From assembly GCF_035920365.1 (NCBI RefSeq), contig NZ_CP109150.1, positions 868,001 through 932,000 on the forward strand: a stretch of DNA of 64,000 nt, in the 5' to 3' direction. Positions 48,926 to 58,099 of this stretch are shown in pieces; position 1 is the first letter of the stretch, and each line of letters starts with the position of its first letter. A model generated the notes under the pieces. That model was not told the origin of the DNA. It did not search any database and was given only the letters and a program-made list of their open reading frames with translations. Both the position numbers and the translations under genes were made by a program. Origin of the DNA: Micromonospora sp. NBC_01740. Lineage in GTDB: Bacteria; Actinomycetota; Actinomycetes; Mycobacteriales; Micromonosporaceae.

Positions 48926-49036
48926 GCCGGCCGGCGGACGGCCCGACCACGGGCGGTCCGGCCAGGCGACCGCCGCACCGCCCCGGCGGCCGGCCGAGCG
49001 CGGCGGCGCGGGGATCGACCGGACTACGGTGACGAC

Positions 49037-49963
49037 ATGAGCAACCCCGAAGCGAGCAGCGGCCGGGTGACCCGGTCCGACCGCCTCAGCCCCACGGAGA
49101 TCGCCGACGTGACGACCCTCGCCCGGGTCGCCGGCGACGCGGACGGGGCGGACCCGTTCGACGAGCACGTCCTGCTCCGGCTGCGCGACCCGGACGCGCC
49201 CGCCGTGCACCTGACCACCCGGGCGGACGACGGCACCCTGACCGGGTACGCGCACCTGGACACCACCGACCCGGGCGCGGGGATCGGCGTGGAACTGGTG
49301 GTGCACCCGGCGTACCGGCGGCGCGGGACAGGCCGCGCGCTGGCCCGGGGCGTCCTGGCGGCGGCCGACGGCCCGCTGCGGGTCTGGGCGCACGGCGACC
49401 ACCCCTCCGCCGCCGCGCTCGGCGTCGACCTGGGCCTGCGCCGGGCCCGGGTGCTCTGGCAGCTGCGCCGGCCGCTGACCGCCCCGATCCCCGACCACCC
49501 GCTGCCGGACGGGGTGACGCTGCGCGCGTACCGGCCCGGCGCCGACGACGAGGAGTGGCTGGCGCTCAACGCGCGGGCCTTCGCGGAGCACCCGGAACAG
49601 GGCCGCTGGTCCCCCGCCGACCTGCGGGTACGCCTCGACGAGCCGTGGTTCGACCCGGAGGGTTTCCTGCTCGCCGTCGACGGGTCCACCGGCCGGCTGC
49701 TCGGCTTCCACTGGACGAAGGTCCACGAACGACCCGGCTCGGCCCGGATCGGCGAGGTCTACGTCCTCGGCGTGGACCCGTCGGCCCACCGCGGCGGGCT
49801 CGGCCGGGCGCTGACCGCGGCCGGCCTGGCGTACCTGCGGGACCGGCGGGACCTGGACCGGGTGATGCTCTACGTCGACGAGTCGAACGCCGCCGCCGTC
49901 GCGCTCTACGAACGGCTCGGCTTCGCCCGCTGGTCGGCGCACGTCAACTACCAGTCGGCCTGA
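49037..49963 (+). CDS. mshD: Mycothiol synthase MshD
   Basis: A 308-residue protein with two tandem GNAT domains. The first has VELVVHPAYRRRGTGRALAR, the second RIGEVYVLGVDPSAHRGGLGRALTAAG, both with acetyl-CoA loops, and the closing VMLYVDESNAAAVALYERLGF is typical of MshD. It acetylates Cys-GlcN-Ins in the last step of mycothiol synthesis. TACGGT lies 6 bases before the ATG, so the message is probably leaderless. Confidence 0.93.
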   Translation: MSNPEASSGRVTRSDRLSPTEIADVTTLARVAGDADGADPFDEHVLLRLRDPDAPAVHLTTRADDGTLTGYAHLDTTDPGAGIGVELVVHPAYRRRGTGRALARGVLAAADGPLRVWAHGDHPSAAALGVDLGLRRARVLWQLRRPLTAPIPDHPLPDGVTLRAYRPGADDEEWLALNARAFAEHPEQGRWSPADLRVRLDEPWFDPEGFLLAVDGSTGRLLGFHWTKVHERPGSARIGEVYVLGVDPSAHRGGLGRALTAAGLAYLRDRRDLDRVMLYVDESNAAAVALYERLGFARWSAHVNYQSA

Positions 49964-49966
49964 CGT

Positions 49967-50005
49967 CGGCACGGGCCCGGGTCGCGACGGCCCGGGCCCG
50001 TGCCG
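49967..50005 (+). terminator. mshD terminator
   Basis: A perfect 15-bp stem (49967-49981 with 49991-50005) and a 9-base loop begins 4 bases past the stop. It is the strongest hairpin in the chromosomal half. Confidence 0.8.
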
Positions 50006-50055
50006 CGCGCGCCGCCGCCCCGGAAGATCCCCATACTTCCGACAGCGGCAGCCGA

Positions 50056-50132
50056 GTTCACACAACGGACAACCCGCCCTCAGCGAGCGGTCATCTGCCC
50101 TGTCGCACCTGTTCACTCCCCGTTCACTTCCG
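50056..50132 (+). promoter_or_regulatory. PHO boxes upstream of pstS
   Basis: Two adjacent 11-base direct repeats, GTTCACTCCCC (50111-50121) and GTTCACTTCCG (50122-50132), form a PHO box, the binding site of the PhoP response regulator. A weaker unit precedes them (GTCGCAC at 50103), and a separate GTTCACACAAC lies at 50056-50066. They are about 110 bases before pstS, as expected for phosphate-starvation activation. Confidence 0.8.
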
Positions 50133-50242
50133 ACCGGCGAACCGGCTACCTGGCGCTCCTAACTTTTGGATCAGCCGGTGAGCGCCGGTATACCGGCCCC
50201 CCAATCCGGGGGCGAAGTCAGACGTGAAGGGAAACCCCTCAG

Positions 50243-51346
50243 GTGAAGCTCCAGCGGCACGGCACCCTCGCCTGCCTCGCTCTTACCGCGACGCTCGCTC
50301 TCAGCGCATGCGGCTCGGACAACAACGAGCCCGCGAGCAGCGCCTCCGCCTCCGGGTCGGCCGCCGCCGACTGCGCCACCGGCACGCTGAACACCCAGGG
50401 CTCGTCGGCGCAGAAGAACGCCATGGACGAGTGGATCAAGGCTTACCAGCAGAAGTGCTCCGGTGCCAAGATCAACTACGAGCCGTCCGGCTCGGGCGCC
50501 GGCATCCAGGCCTTCATCGCCGGCACCGCCGACTTCGCCGGCTCGGACTCCGCCCTCAAGGAGGAGGAGCAGCCGCAGGCCGACGCCAAGTGCGTCGGCG
50601 GCGCCGCGATCAACCTGCCGATGGTCATCGGCCCGGTCGCCATCGCCTACAACGTCAACGGCGTGGACAACCTCCAGCTCAAGCCGGCCACCCTGGCGAA
50701 GATCTTCGCCGGCAAGGTGACCAAGTGGGACGATCCGGCGATCAAGGCCGACAACCCGGACGCCAAGCTGCCGTCGACCGCCATCAACGCGGTGCACCGC
50801 TCGGACTCCTCCGGCACCACCGACAACTTCACCGACTTCCTGACCAAGACCGCCGCGTCCGACTGGACGTTCGGCAAGGCCAAGGAATGGAAGGCCCCCG
50901 GCGGCACCGGCGCGGCGAAGTCCGACGGCATGGCCAGCGCCATCAAGGGCCAGGACGGCACCATCGGCTACGTCGAGTGGTCGTACGCCGAGAACGGCGG
51001 CCTGAAGACCGCCAAGGTCGGCAACGGCGCGGGCGAGTTCGCCGAGTTGACCGCCGAGTCGGCCGGCAAGACCATCGCCGGCGCCGAGGTGGTCGGCCAG
51101 GGCGACGACCTCAAGATGAAGATCGACTACAACACCAAGGAGGCCGGGGCCTACCCGATCGTCCTGGTGACCTACGAGATCGTCTGCTCCAAGGGCCTCG
51201 CCGCCGACAAGCTCCCGCTGGTCAAGGGCTTCCTCGGCCACGCCGCGAGCACCGCGGGCCAGGCCGACCTGACCGAGCTGGGCTACGCCCCGCTGCCCGA
51301 GACGGTCCGCGCCAAGGTCGAGGCCGCGGTCAAGAACCTCGCCTGA
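50243..51346 (+). CDS. pstS: Phosphate-binding lipoprotein PstS
   Basis: A 367-residue lipoprotein. The signal peptide ends in LSAC (Cys near residue 23), followed by a Ser/Ala linker. The phosphate-binding loops are NYEPSGSGAGIQAF, DFAGSDSALK and HRSDSSGTTDNF, the usual PstS anions sites. It captures phosphate outside the membrane and hands it to PstCA. AAGGG precedes the GTG. It is the first gene of the pst operon. Confidence 0.95.
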   Translation: MKLQRHGTLACLALTATLALSACGSDNNEPASSASASGSAAADCATGTLNTQGSSAQKNAMDEWIKAYQQKCSGAKINYEPSGSGAGIQAFIAGTADFAGSDSALKEEEQPQADAKCVGGAAINLPMVIGPVAIAYNVNGVDNLQLKPATLAKIFAGKVTKWDDPAIKADNPDAKLPSTAINAVHRSDSSGTTDNFTDFLTKTAASDWTFGKAKEWKAPGGTGAAKSDGMASAIKGQDGTIGYVEWSYAENGGLKTAKVGNGAGEFAELTAESAGKTIAGAEVVGQGDDLKMKIDYNTKEAGAYPIVLVTYEIVCSKGLAADKLPLVKGFLGHAASTAGQADLTELGYAPLPETVRAKVEAAVKNLA

Positions 51347-51398
51347 GCCGCCCGCACCGACACCGTCACCACCACCTCAACCCGAAGCGAGCGAGCAG

Positions 51399-52490
51399 AT
51401 GGGTGAAACCCCCCACCGCTCGGCCCACGCCGGCACCGGCGGGACGCGCGTGACCGAAGGTCACGACCGGCCCGCCGGTGCCTCGGCGCGTCCGGCCGAG
51501 GCACCAGTCAGCACCCGTACCCCGGGCGGAGCCGGATTGGGCGGCGGCGGCGCGCTGCCCCGGGCCCGGGCGTTCGGCGCCGAACGGGCGTTCCGCGCCC
51601 TCACCCTGGGCGCCGGCGCCACCGTCCTGGTCGTCATCGCCGCGATCGCGGTCTTCCTCGTCGCCAAGGCGGTACCGGCGCTGGGAGCCAACACCGAGAG
51701 CTTCTGGACCTTCGAGGGCTGGTTCCCGAACGACGCGGAGCCGAAGTTCGGCATCGGGGCGCTCGCCTTCGGCACCGTGTTCAGCTCCGCGCTGGCCCTG
51801 CTGATCGCGGTGCCGGTGGCCCTGGGCATCGCGCTCTACCTGTCCCACTACGCGCCGCGCCGGCTCGGCACCACGCTGGGCTTCCTGATCGACCTGCTGG
51901 CCGCGGTGCCGAGCGTGGTCTTCGGCCTCTGGGGCCGCGACGTCTTCATCAATCCGGTGCGCGACTTCTCCGCCTGGCTGAACACGTACTTCGGCTGGAT
52001 CCCGATCTTCGGCGGCGACGGCCCGTTCGGGAAGTCCATCATGCTGGGCGCGCTGGTCCTGGCGATCATGGTGCTGCCGATCATCACCTCGCTCTCCCGC
52101 GAGGTGTTCCTGCAGACCCCGACCGCCAACGAGGAGGCGGCCCTCGCCCTCGGCGCCACCCGCTGGGAGATGATCCGCACCGCCGTGCTGCCGTACGGCC
52201 GCCCCGGCATCGTCGCCGCGGTGATGCTCGGCCTGGGCCGGGCGCTCGGCGAGACCATCGCCCTGGCGATGACCCTCGGCATCACCTTCGGCATCTCGTT
52301 CAACCTCATCGAGAGTGGCGGCAACACCATCGCCGCCAACATCGCCAACACGTTCGGCGAGGCGAACGACACGGGGCGGGGCGCGCTGATCGCCTCGGGC
52401 CTGGTGCTCTTCGCCATCACGCTGATCGTCAACATCACGGCGCGGGCGATCATCCACCGCCGCCGGGAGTTCACGGAGTCGGCCGCATGA
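51399..52490 (+). CDS. pstC: Phosphate ABC transporter permease PstC
   Basis: A 363-residue membrane protein. The first 65 residues are disordered (Pro/Ala/Gly-rich). About six spans follow, including the first (LGAGATVLVVIAAIAVFLVAK) and the EAA-type loop TANEEAALALGATRWEMIR that docks on PstB. PSVVFGLWGRDVFI is a PstC feature. Its stop sits at the edge of the duplicated repeat that separates it from pstA. A transcript from pstS reads through 52 bases. Confidence 0.93.
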   Translation: MGETPHRSAHAGTGGTRVTEGHDRPAGASARPAEAPVSTRTPGGAGLGGGGALPRARAFGAERAFRALTLGAGATVLVVIAAIAVFLVAKAVPALGANTESFWTFEGWFPNDAEPKFGIGALAFGTVFSSALALLIAVPVALGIALYLSHYAPRRLGTTLGFLIDLLAAVPSVVFGLWGRDVFINPVRDFSAWLNTYFGWIPIFGGDGPFGKSIMLGALVLAIMVLPIITSLSREVFLQTPTANEEAALALGATRWEMIRTAVLPYGRPGIVAAVMLGLGRALGETIALAMTLGITFGISFNLIESGGNTIAANIANTFGEANDTGRGALIASGLVLFAITLIVNITARAIIHRRREFTESAA

Positions 52491-52645
52491 GCGAGCGTCA
52501 GCGAGCGAATCATCGTCACAGTGCGGCGGAGCCTCATGCCGCCACGGGAGCGAAGCGGAGTGGCGGCATGAGCGAGCGTCAGCAAGCGAATCATCGACAC
52601 AGTGCGTCACATGGCGCCGCGCAGCGGAGCGGAGTGGCGGCATGA
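52485..52645 (+). repeat. Duplicated GAGCG-type repeat at the pstC/pstA junction
   Basis: Two near-identical units, 81 bases apart (starting at 52485 and 52566), begin GCATGAGCGAGCGTCAGC and run through GCGAATCATCG and CACAGTGCG. Each is followed by a GAGCGGAGTGGCGGCATGA tail. The first unit contains a perfect 11-bp hairpin (CATGCCGCCAC at 52535 with its complement at 52560). The pstC stop and the pstA start codon are the outer GCATGA copies. It looks like a small non-coding mobile element that inserted at an ATGA junction and then duplicated. Confidence 0.75.
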
Positions 52646-53730
52646 CCACCACCGTCGCACCGCACCGGACCCGTCCGCCCGCCCAGCCGCCCACCCTCAA
52701 GGCCCGGCGCCTGCCGAGGTACGCCGCGCCGGCCATCGCCGCGGCCGCCCTGCTGGTCGCCGCCGCCTTCGTGTACGGCACCGGCACCGGCGGCCCGGTG
52801 CTGGTCGTGGTGGTCGCCGCGCTGCTCTACCTGGCCGGCCTGTTCGCCGCCGCGAACCGGGTCGAGGGGCGGCGGTCGGCCCGCAACCGCACCTGGAGCG
52901 CGCTGATCCACTCCGCGTTCGTGCTGGCCGTCCTGCCGCTGGCCTCGGTGGTCTGGACGCTGGTCAGCAAGGGCGCCGAGCGCCTGGACGGCGACTTCTT
53001 CCTCACCTCGATGAACAACATCGGCGCGCGGGACCCGAACGGCGGCGCCTACCACGCGATCGTCGGCACGCTCCAGCAGGTCGGCATCGCCGCCCTGATC
53101 ACCGTCCCGCTCGGCATCCTCTGCGCGATCTACATCGTCGAGTACGGCCGGGGCCGGTTCGCCGCCGCGATCCGGTTCTTCGTGGACGTGATGACGGGCA
53201 TCCCGTCGATCGTCGCCGGCCTGTTCGTGCTGGCGTTCTGGGTGCTGATCGTCTCGCCGTGGTTCAACGACGGGCGGCCCAGCTTCTCCGGCTTCGCCGC
53301 CGCGCTCGCGCTGAGCGTGCTGATGCTGCCCACCGTGGTCCGCTCCACCGAGGAGATGCTGCGTCTCGTCCCGGCGCCGCTGCGCGAGGGGGCGTACGCC
53401 CTCGGCGTGCCGAAGTGGAAGACCATCCTGCGGGTCGTGCTGCCGACCGCCCTGCCGGGCATCGTCACCGGCGTCATGCTCGCCATCGCGCGCGCGGCCG
53501 GCGAGACCGCCCCGGTGCTGCTGGTCGCCGGCGGCGGCGCGGCGATCAACTTCAACCCGTTCGAGAACAACCAGTCGTCGCTGGCGCTCTTCGTCTACCA
53601 GCAGGCCGGTGACGCGTCCCGGTACGCGCCGGCACGGGCGTGGACCGCGGCACTCACCCTGGTCTCCCTCGTGCTGATCCTGACCGTCGCGGCGAAGCTG
53701 CTGGCCCGTCGCAACCGGCTCGGCCGATGA
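52642..53730 (+). CDS. pstA: Phosphate ABC transporter permease PstA
   Basis: A 362-residue membrane protein with about eight hydrophobic segments. The first two ([31 protein letters not shown]) are an N-terminal extension before the permease core; [26 protein letters not shown] is the EAA loop (split at the PLREG turn). [17 protein letters not shown] and [17 protein letters not shown] are typical PstA signatures. The start lies at the end of the duplicated repeat and lacks a clear ribosome site. Confidence 0.93.
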   Translation: MTTTVAPHRTRPPAQPPTLKARRLPRYAAPAIAAAALLVAAAFVYGTGTGGPVLVVVVAALLYLAGLFAAANRVEGRRSARNRTWSALIHSAFVLAVLPLASVVWTLVSKGAERLDGDFFLTSMNNIGARDPNGGAYHAIVGTLQQVGIAALITVPLGILCAIYIVEYGRGRFAAAIRFFVDVMTGIPSIVAGLFVLAFWVLIVSPWFNDGRPSFSGFAAALALSVLMLPTVVRSTEEMLRLVPAPLREGAYALGVPKWKTILRVVLPTALPGIVTGVMLAIARAAGETAPVLLVAGGGAAINFNPFENNQSSLALFVYQQAGDASRYAPARAWTAALTLVSLVLILTVAAKLLARRNRLGR

Positions 53731-53750
53731 ACCCCGGAGGTACCACCACC

Positions 53751-54527
53751 ATGGCCAAGCGCATCGAAGCCTCGGGCGTCACCGCCTACTACGGCGCCTT
53801 CAAGGCGATCGAGAACATCAACCTGACGGTCGAGCCGAAGACGGTGACCGCCCTGATCGGCCCGTCCGGCTGCGGCAAGTCCACCTTCCTGCGGTCGATC
53901 AACCGGATGCACGAGGTGCTGCCCGGCGCCCGGGTCGAGGGCAGCCTCACCATCGACGACCAGGACATCTACGACCGGGACGTGGACGTCACCGCCGTCC
54001 GACGCATGATCGGCATGGTCTTCCAGCGGCCGAACCCGTTCCCCACCATGAGCATCTTCGAGAACGTGGTGGCCGGGCTGCGGCTCAACGGGGTCCGTAG
54101 GAAGTCGATCCTGGAGGAGGCGGCGGAGAAGGCGCTCCGCTCGGCCAACCTCTGGGACGAGGTCAAGGACCGGCTGGGCAAGCCCGGCGCCGGCCTCTCC
54201 GGCGGCCAGCAGCAGCGGCTCTGCATCGCCCGGACCATCGCCGTCGAGCCGCAGGTGGTGCTGATGGACGAGCCCTGCTCGGCGCTCGACCCGATCTCCA
54301 CGCTGGCCATCGAGGACCTGATGTTCCAGCTCAAGGACAAGTTCACCATCATCATCGTCACGCACAACATGCAGCAGGCCGCCCGTGTCTCGGACCGGAC
54401 CGCCTTCTTCTCGATCGAGAAGACCGGCGACCCGGGCCGCCTCATCGAGTACGACAACACGCAGAAGATCTTCAGCAACCCCGGCGTGAAGAAGACCGAG
54501 GACTACATCACCGGCCGCTTCGGCTGA
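53751..54527 (+). CDS. pstB: Phosphate ABC transporter ATP-binding protein PstB
   Basis: A 258-residue ATPase. Walker A is [10 protein letters not shown], the signature [16 protein letters not shown] (LSGGQ), Walker [14 protein letters not shown], with a switch His in [14 protein letters not shown] IVTHNMQQ. The ATG at 53751 has GGAGG ten bases upstream and gives the standard length. An in-frame ATG at 53727 overlaps pstA but is less suitable. It powers phosphate uptake through PstC/PstA. Confidence 0.95.
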   Translation: MAKRIEASGVTAYYGAFKAIENINLTVEPKTVTALIGPSGCGKSTFLRSINRMHEVLPGARVEGSLTIDDQDIYDRDVDVTAVRRMIGMVFQRPNPFPTMSIFENVVAGLRLNGVRRKSILEEAAEKALRSANLWDEVKDRLGKPGAGLSGGQQQRLCIARTIAVEPQVVLMDEPCSALDPISTLAIEDLMFQLKDKFTIIIVTHNMQQAARVSDRTAFFSIEKTGDPGRLIEYDNTQKIFSNPGVKKTEDYITGRFG

Positions 54528-54540
54528 GCCGTGGGGCGGT

Positions 54541-54572
54541 GGACCCCTTCTCTCGCTGCGGGGAAGGGGTCC
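54541..54572 (+). terminator. pst operon terminator
   Basis: GGACCCCTTC and its exact complement GAAGGGGTCC form a 10-bp stem with a 12-base loop, 14 bases after the pstB stop, followed by CTTCCCTCT. Confidence 0.75.
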
Positions 54573-54669
54573 TTCCCTCTCCGCGCCCGCGCCGGCACAC
54601 CCGGCGGCACCGGAGGATCTGCTCTAGGGTCGGGTCGGAAACGCCCACCGGTCGCTGCGGAGGACGGGC

Positions 54670-55083
54670 ATGTCTGGATATCCCCGGTTGCTGCACACCG
54701 TGCTCGACAGCACGAACCCACGGGAGCTCGCCGAGTTCTACCGGCAGCTGCTCGGGCTGCGGTACCGGCCCGGTGACGAACCGCCGACGGACGGGACGGC
54801 CGACGACCGGGACTGGCTCGTGCTCAGAGACTCCGACGGGGCGGCCCAGCTCGCCTTCCAACTCGTCGACCGCCTGCCTCGGACCACCTGGCCCCGGCAC
54901 GACGTGCCGATGCAGTTGCACCTCGACTTCACGGTCCCGGACGCGTCCGAGCTGGAGAGGCAGCGTGCGCGGGCGGAGGCCCTGGGCGCGAAACTCCTGA
55001 TCGACCGGACCGACGACTCCGACGAGCCGCTGTACGTCTTCGCGGACCCGTCCGGTCACCCGTTCTGCATCTTCGTGGCCTAG
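54670..55083 (+). CDS. VOC-family (glyoxalase/dioxygenase fold) protein
   Basis: A 137-residue protein with two beta-alpha-beta units. The first has LLHTVLDSTNPRELAEFYRQ and LGLRYRP, the second has PMQLHLDFTVPDASELERQ and ends VFADPSGHPFCIF. Potential metal ligands are the early His, a His in LHLDF and a late Glu replaced by the conserved DPSGHPFC. The substrate is unknown; members include antibiotic resistance and glyoxalase enzymes. Confidence 0.83.
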   Translation: MSGYPRLLHTVLDSTNPRELAEFYRQLLGLRYRPGDEPPTDGTADDRDWLVLRDSDGAAQLAFQLVDRLPRTTWPRHDVPMQLHLDFTVPDASELERQRARAEALGAKLLIDRTDDSDEPLYVFADPSGHPFCIFVA

Positions 55084-55117
55084 CGCCGCCGCCCTCCCCG
55101 GCCCTGGTCCGCTGAGA

Positions 55118-55165
55118 GATCCTGGCAGGAACCGGCCCTTCCCGGGGCCGCTTCCTGCCAAGATC
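55118..55165. terminator. Bidirectional hairpin terminator
   Basis: A long interrupted inverted repeat (GATC, TGGCAGGAA and CGGCCC on the left; the complements on the right) lies between two convergent genes and probably ends both transcripts. Confidence 0.75.
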
Positions 55166-55174
55166 CGTAACGGG

Positions 55175-56008
55175 TCAGGCCAGCACGAAGCGGGGCTCGC
55201 CGTCGTCGGGCACGTCGAGGCGCGGGGTGACCGGGGTCGACGCGTCCCGGGTCGCCGCCGCGCGGGCCACGCCGGCCAGGTCGCCGCCGGCCGCCACCTG
55301 GGCCAGGTTCACCAGGGTGGGCGGGAGCATGGTCAGCTCACCGGCCTCCGCCCTGGCCAGGGCGTCCGCCGGGCGGGCCCACAGGGTGTGGTCGGCCTCC
55401 CCGGAGACGTCCCGGGTCCGCTGCCCCTCTGGCAGCAGTGCCACGAAGAAGTACGTGTCGAAGCGGCGCGGCTCGAACTCCGGCGTGATCCACCGGCTCC
55501 ACGGCAGCAGCAGGTCCGACCGGAGGGTGAGCCCGCGCCGGGCGAGCAGGTCCGCGAAGCCGCCCCGGCGCTGCTCCAGCGCCACCCGGTCGGCCTCCCA
55601 GTCGTCGCCGCTCACGTCGCCGACCACGGTCTGCGTGTCGGGGCCCGCGAGCAGGACCCCGGCCTCCTCGAAGACCTCCCGGGCGGCGGCGCAGACGACC
55701 GCCTGGGCGGCCTCCGGGGTCAGCCCCAGCCGCTCGCCCCAGCCGGCGGGCGTCGGACCGGCCCAGTCCAGGTGCGCCTGCGAATCCGAGGGGTCGACCC
55801 CGCCGCCGGGGAAGGCGTACATCCCGCCGAAGGCCATCGCGGCGACCCGCCGGATCAGGTAGACCTCGAAGTCGTCGCCGGCGGGCCGGAGCAGCAGGAC
55901 GGTCGCCGCGACCCGGGGCGGGGCCGGGGTGCCGCCCTCGGCGTGGAACCGGCGGGCGTGCGCCACGAGCGCCGGGGGTGCGGGGAAGCCGTCGGCGTCG
56001 ATCGTCAT
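55175..56008 (-). CDS. NUDIX hydrolase
   Basis: A 277-residue protein. The NUDIX box is visible as AVVCAAAREVFEEAGVLL (REVFEEAG near residue 115), preceded by GGMYAFPGGGVDPSD. It hydrolyses nucleoside diphosphate-linked compounds. The N-terminal VAATVLLLRPAGDDFEVYLI and the long C-terminal domain are typical of the larger actinobacterial NUDIX proteins similar to NUDT19/CoA-hydrolase types. The substrate is unknown. Confidence 0.87.
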   Translation of the reverse strand: MTIDADGFPAPPALVAHARRFHAEGGTPAPPRVAATVLLLRPAGDDFEVYLIRRVAAMAFGGMYAFPGGGVDPSDSQAHLDWAGPTPAGWGERLGLTPEAAQAVVCAAAREVFEEAGVLLAGPDTQTVVGDVSGDDWEADRVALEQRRGGFADLLARRGLTLRSDLLLPWSRWITPEFEPRRFDTYFFVALLPEGQRTRDVSGEADHTLWARPADALARAEAGELTMLPPTLVNLAQVAAGGDLAGVARAAATRDASTPVTPRLDVPDDGEPRFVLA

Positions 56009-56078
56009 GCGCCGAGCCTAGTTCCCGACGGGTGGATGACCACGCCGACGTCCGGTGATCTTCGCTAGCGTGGCCGCC

Positions 56079-57047
56079 ATGACTCGTTGGGGCATCCTGT
56101 CCACCGGCCAGATCGCCGCCCGCTTCGCCGAGGACCTCCGGCTGGTGCCGGGCGCCGAACTGGTGGCGGTCGGCTCACGTACCGCCGAGAGCGCGCGACG
56201 GTTCGCGGCCCGGCACGGCGTGCCGCGCGCGTACGCCTCCTGGGCGGAACTCGCCGCGGACGACGAGCTGGACGTCGTCTACGTCGCCACCCCGCACGCC
56301 GCGCACCACCAGGCGGCCCTGACCTGCCTCGCGGCCGGCCGCGCGGTGCTGCTGGAGAAGCCGTTCACCCTCGACCTGGCGACCAGCGTGGAGCTGGTCG
56401 ACACCGCCCGCGCGGCCGGGGTCTTCCTCATGGAGGCCATGTGGATGCGGACGAATCCACTGATCCGCCGGGTCTGCGAGCTGGTCGCGGACGGGGCGAT
56501 CGGCACGGTGACGAACGTGCGGGCCGACTTCGGGTTGGCGGGGCCGTTCCCGCCGGAGCACCGGCTGCGGGCCCGTACGCTCGGCGGCGGCGCCCTGCTC
56601 GACCTCGGCGTCTACCCGGTCAGCCTGGCCCACCTGCTGCTCGGCGTGCCCGACCACGTCCGCTCCTGGGCGAAGCTCAGCCCCGAGAGGGTCGACGAGA
56701 ACACCGGGATCGTCCTCGGCTACGACTCGGGGGCGGTGGCCGCGCTGACCTGCGGCCTGGTCGGGGCGACCCCGGTGACCGCCGCCGTCACCGGCACCGC
56801 CGGCCGGATCGAGCTGCTCGAGCTGTTCTTCCGCCCCGGTTCGGTGACCCTGCACCGGGCTGGCGCCGAGCCGGAGACGATCACCGGTGAGCTGGTCGGC
56901 GGCGGCTACCAGTACGAGGCAGCCGAGGTCCAGCGCTGCCTCGCCGAGGGCCTCCTGGAGAGCCCTCTGGTGCCTCACGCCGCCACGCTGGAGGTGATGG
57001 CGCTCCTCGACACCATCCGGGCCCAGATCGGCGTCGACTACTCCTGA
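56079..57047 (+). CDS. Gfo/Idh/MocA-family oxidoreductase
   Basis: A 322-residue NAD(P)-dependent dehydrogenase. The dinucleotide fold begins RWGILSTGQIAARFAEDL, with VAVGSRTAESARRFA; the catalytic Lys is in RAVLLEKPFTLD near residue 95, and GGGALLDLGVYPVSLAH is the second-domain signature (the EKP and DxGxYP motifs). It acts on a sugar or inositol-type substrate. TAGCGT lies 8 bases before the ATG. Confidence 0.88.
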   Translation: MTRWGILSTGQIAARFAEDLRLVPGAELVAVGSRTAESARRFAARHGVPRAYASWAELAADDELDVVYVATPHAAHHQAALTCLAAGRAVLLEKPFTLDLATSVELVDTARAAGVFLMEAMWMRTNPLIRRVCELVADGAIGTVTNVRADFGLAGPFPPEHRLRARTLGGGALLDLGVYPVSLAHLLLGVPDHVRSWAKLSPERVDENTGIVLGYDSGAVAALTCGLVGATPVTAAVTGTAGRIELLELFFRPGSVTLHRAGAEPETITGELVGGGYQYEAAEVQRCLAEGLLESPLVPHAATLEVMALLDTIRAQIGVDYS

Positions 57048-57052
57048 CGGGA

Positions 57053-57082
57053 AAGGGGCCCCTCGTCGACGAGGGGCCCCTT
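57053..57082. terminator. Thirty-base perfect palindrome
   Basis: An uninterrupted 15-bp inverted repeat (AAGGGGCCCCTCGTC and its complement) begins 6 bases after the oxidoreductase stop and lies 9 bases before the convergent pit stop. It should end both transcripts. Confidence 0.8.
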
Positions 57083-57090
57083 CGCGTACG

Positions 57091-58095
57091 TCAGCTGAAG
57101 AGCGGGCGGACCAGGAAGTACATCAGGGCGCCGATCGAGCCGGCGGCCGGGAAGGTGAGGATCCACGCCCCGACGATGTTGCCGGCCACGCCCCACCGGA
57201 CGGCGGAGAGCCGCTTGGTGGCGCCGACGCCCATGATCGCCGAGGTGATCGTGTGGGTCGTCGAGATCGGCGCGCCGAGGACCAGCGCGTTGAAGTAGAG
57301 CACCCCGCTGGCGACGGTCTCGGCGGCGAAGCCCTCCGGCGGCCGGAGGTCGATGATCTTCCGGCCCAGGGTCCGGATGATCCGCCAACCACCGGCGTAC
57401 GTGCCGGCGGCCAGCACGGCGGCCGACGTCCAGAACGCCCACTCCGGAATGAAGCTGGGGTCGTCCTGGTAGCCGCCGACGTAGAGGGCGAGCACCACGA
57501 TGCCGATGGTCTTGGCGGCGTCCTGCATGCCGTGGCCGACCGACATGGCGGCGGCGGACGCGGTCTGCGCCCAGCGGAAGCCGCGGTTGAGCCGGCCCGG
57601 ATGCCCCTTCCGGAAGATCCACTGCACGGCGATCATGACGATGTAGCCGAGCACGAAGCCGACCATCGGCGAGAGGACCATCGGGATGATCACGCTCTCC
57701 CCGATGCCGGTCCAGAGCACCGTGCCGGACGCGGCGACGGTCGAGCCGACCAGGCCGCCGATCAGCGCGTGCGACGAGGACGACGGCAGGCCGAAGTACC
57801 AGGTGACCAGGTTCCACACGATCGCGCCGATCACGCCGGCGAAGACGATGCCGAGGCTCGCCGTGCCGGTGGGCAGTTTCACCAGCCCGCTGCCGACGGT
57901 CTTGGCGACCTCGGCGCCGAAGTGGGCGCCGATGAAGTTGCCGACCGCCGCCATGGCCAGGGCCACCCGGGGTGTGAGCGCCCGGGTGGAGATGCTGGTC
58001 GCGATCGCGTTGGCGGCGTCGTGGAAGCCGTTGGTGTAGTCGAACGCCAACGCCACCGCGATCACCGCCAGCACGGCGATGAGTTCGGGACTCAC
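57091..58095 (-). CDS. pit: Low-affinity phosphate transporter Pit
   Basis: A 334-residue membrane protein with ten or so spans. The two family signatures are DYTNGFHDAANAIATSIS near residue 18 and a repeat in AMSVGHGMQDAAKTIGIV in the second half; SSSHALIGGLVGSTVA is also present. It imports metal-phosphate by proton symport. It follows its DUF47 partner by 4 bases, a standard pit operon, and starts with GTG. Confidence 0.93.
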   Translation of the reverse strand: MSPELIAVLAVIAVALAFDYTNGFHDAANAIATSISTRALTPRVALAMAAVGNFIGAHFGAEVAKTVGSGLVKLPTGTASLGIVFAGVIGAIVWNLVTWYFGLPSSSSHALIGGLVGSTVAASGTVLWTGIGESVIIPMVLSPMVGFVLGYIVMIAVQWIFRKGHPGRLNRGFRWAQTASAAAMSVGHGMQDAAKTIGIVVLALYVGGYQDDPSFIPEWAFWTSAAVLAAGTYAGGWRIIRTLGRKIIDLRPPEGFAAETVASGVLYFNALVLGAPISTTHTITSAIMGVGATKRLSAVRWGVAGNIVGAWILTFPAAGSIGALMYFLVRPLFS

Positions 58096-58099
58096 AGGA

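Noticed and set aside
47990..50116. A 722-codon minus-strand frame opposite the deacetylase and mshD genes
   Set aside because: It crosses a terminator and two well-supported genes and lacks any recognisable motif.
52485..52645. CRISPR array
   Set aside because: Only two repeat units with no distinct spacers; the unit is an 81-base tandem duplication.
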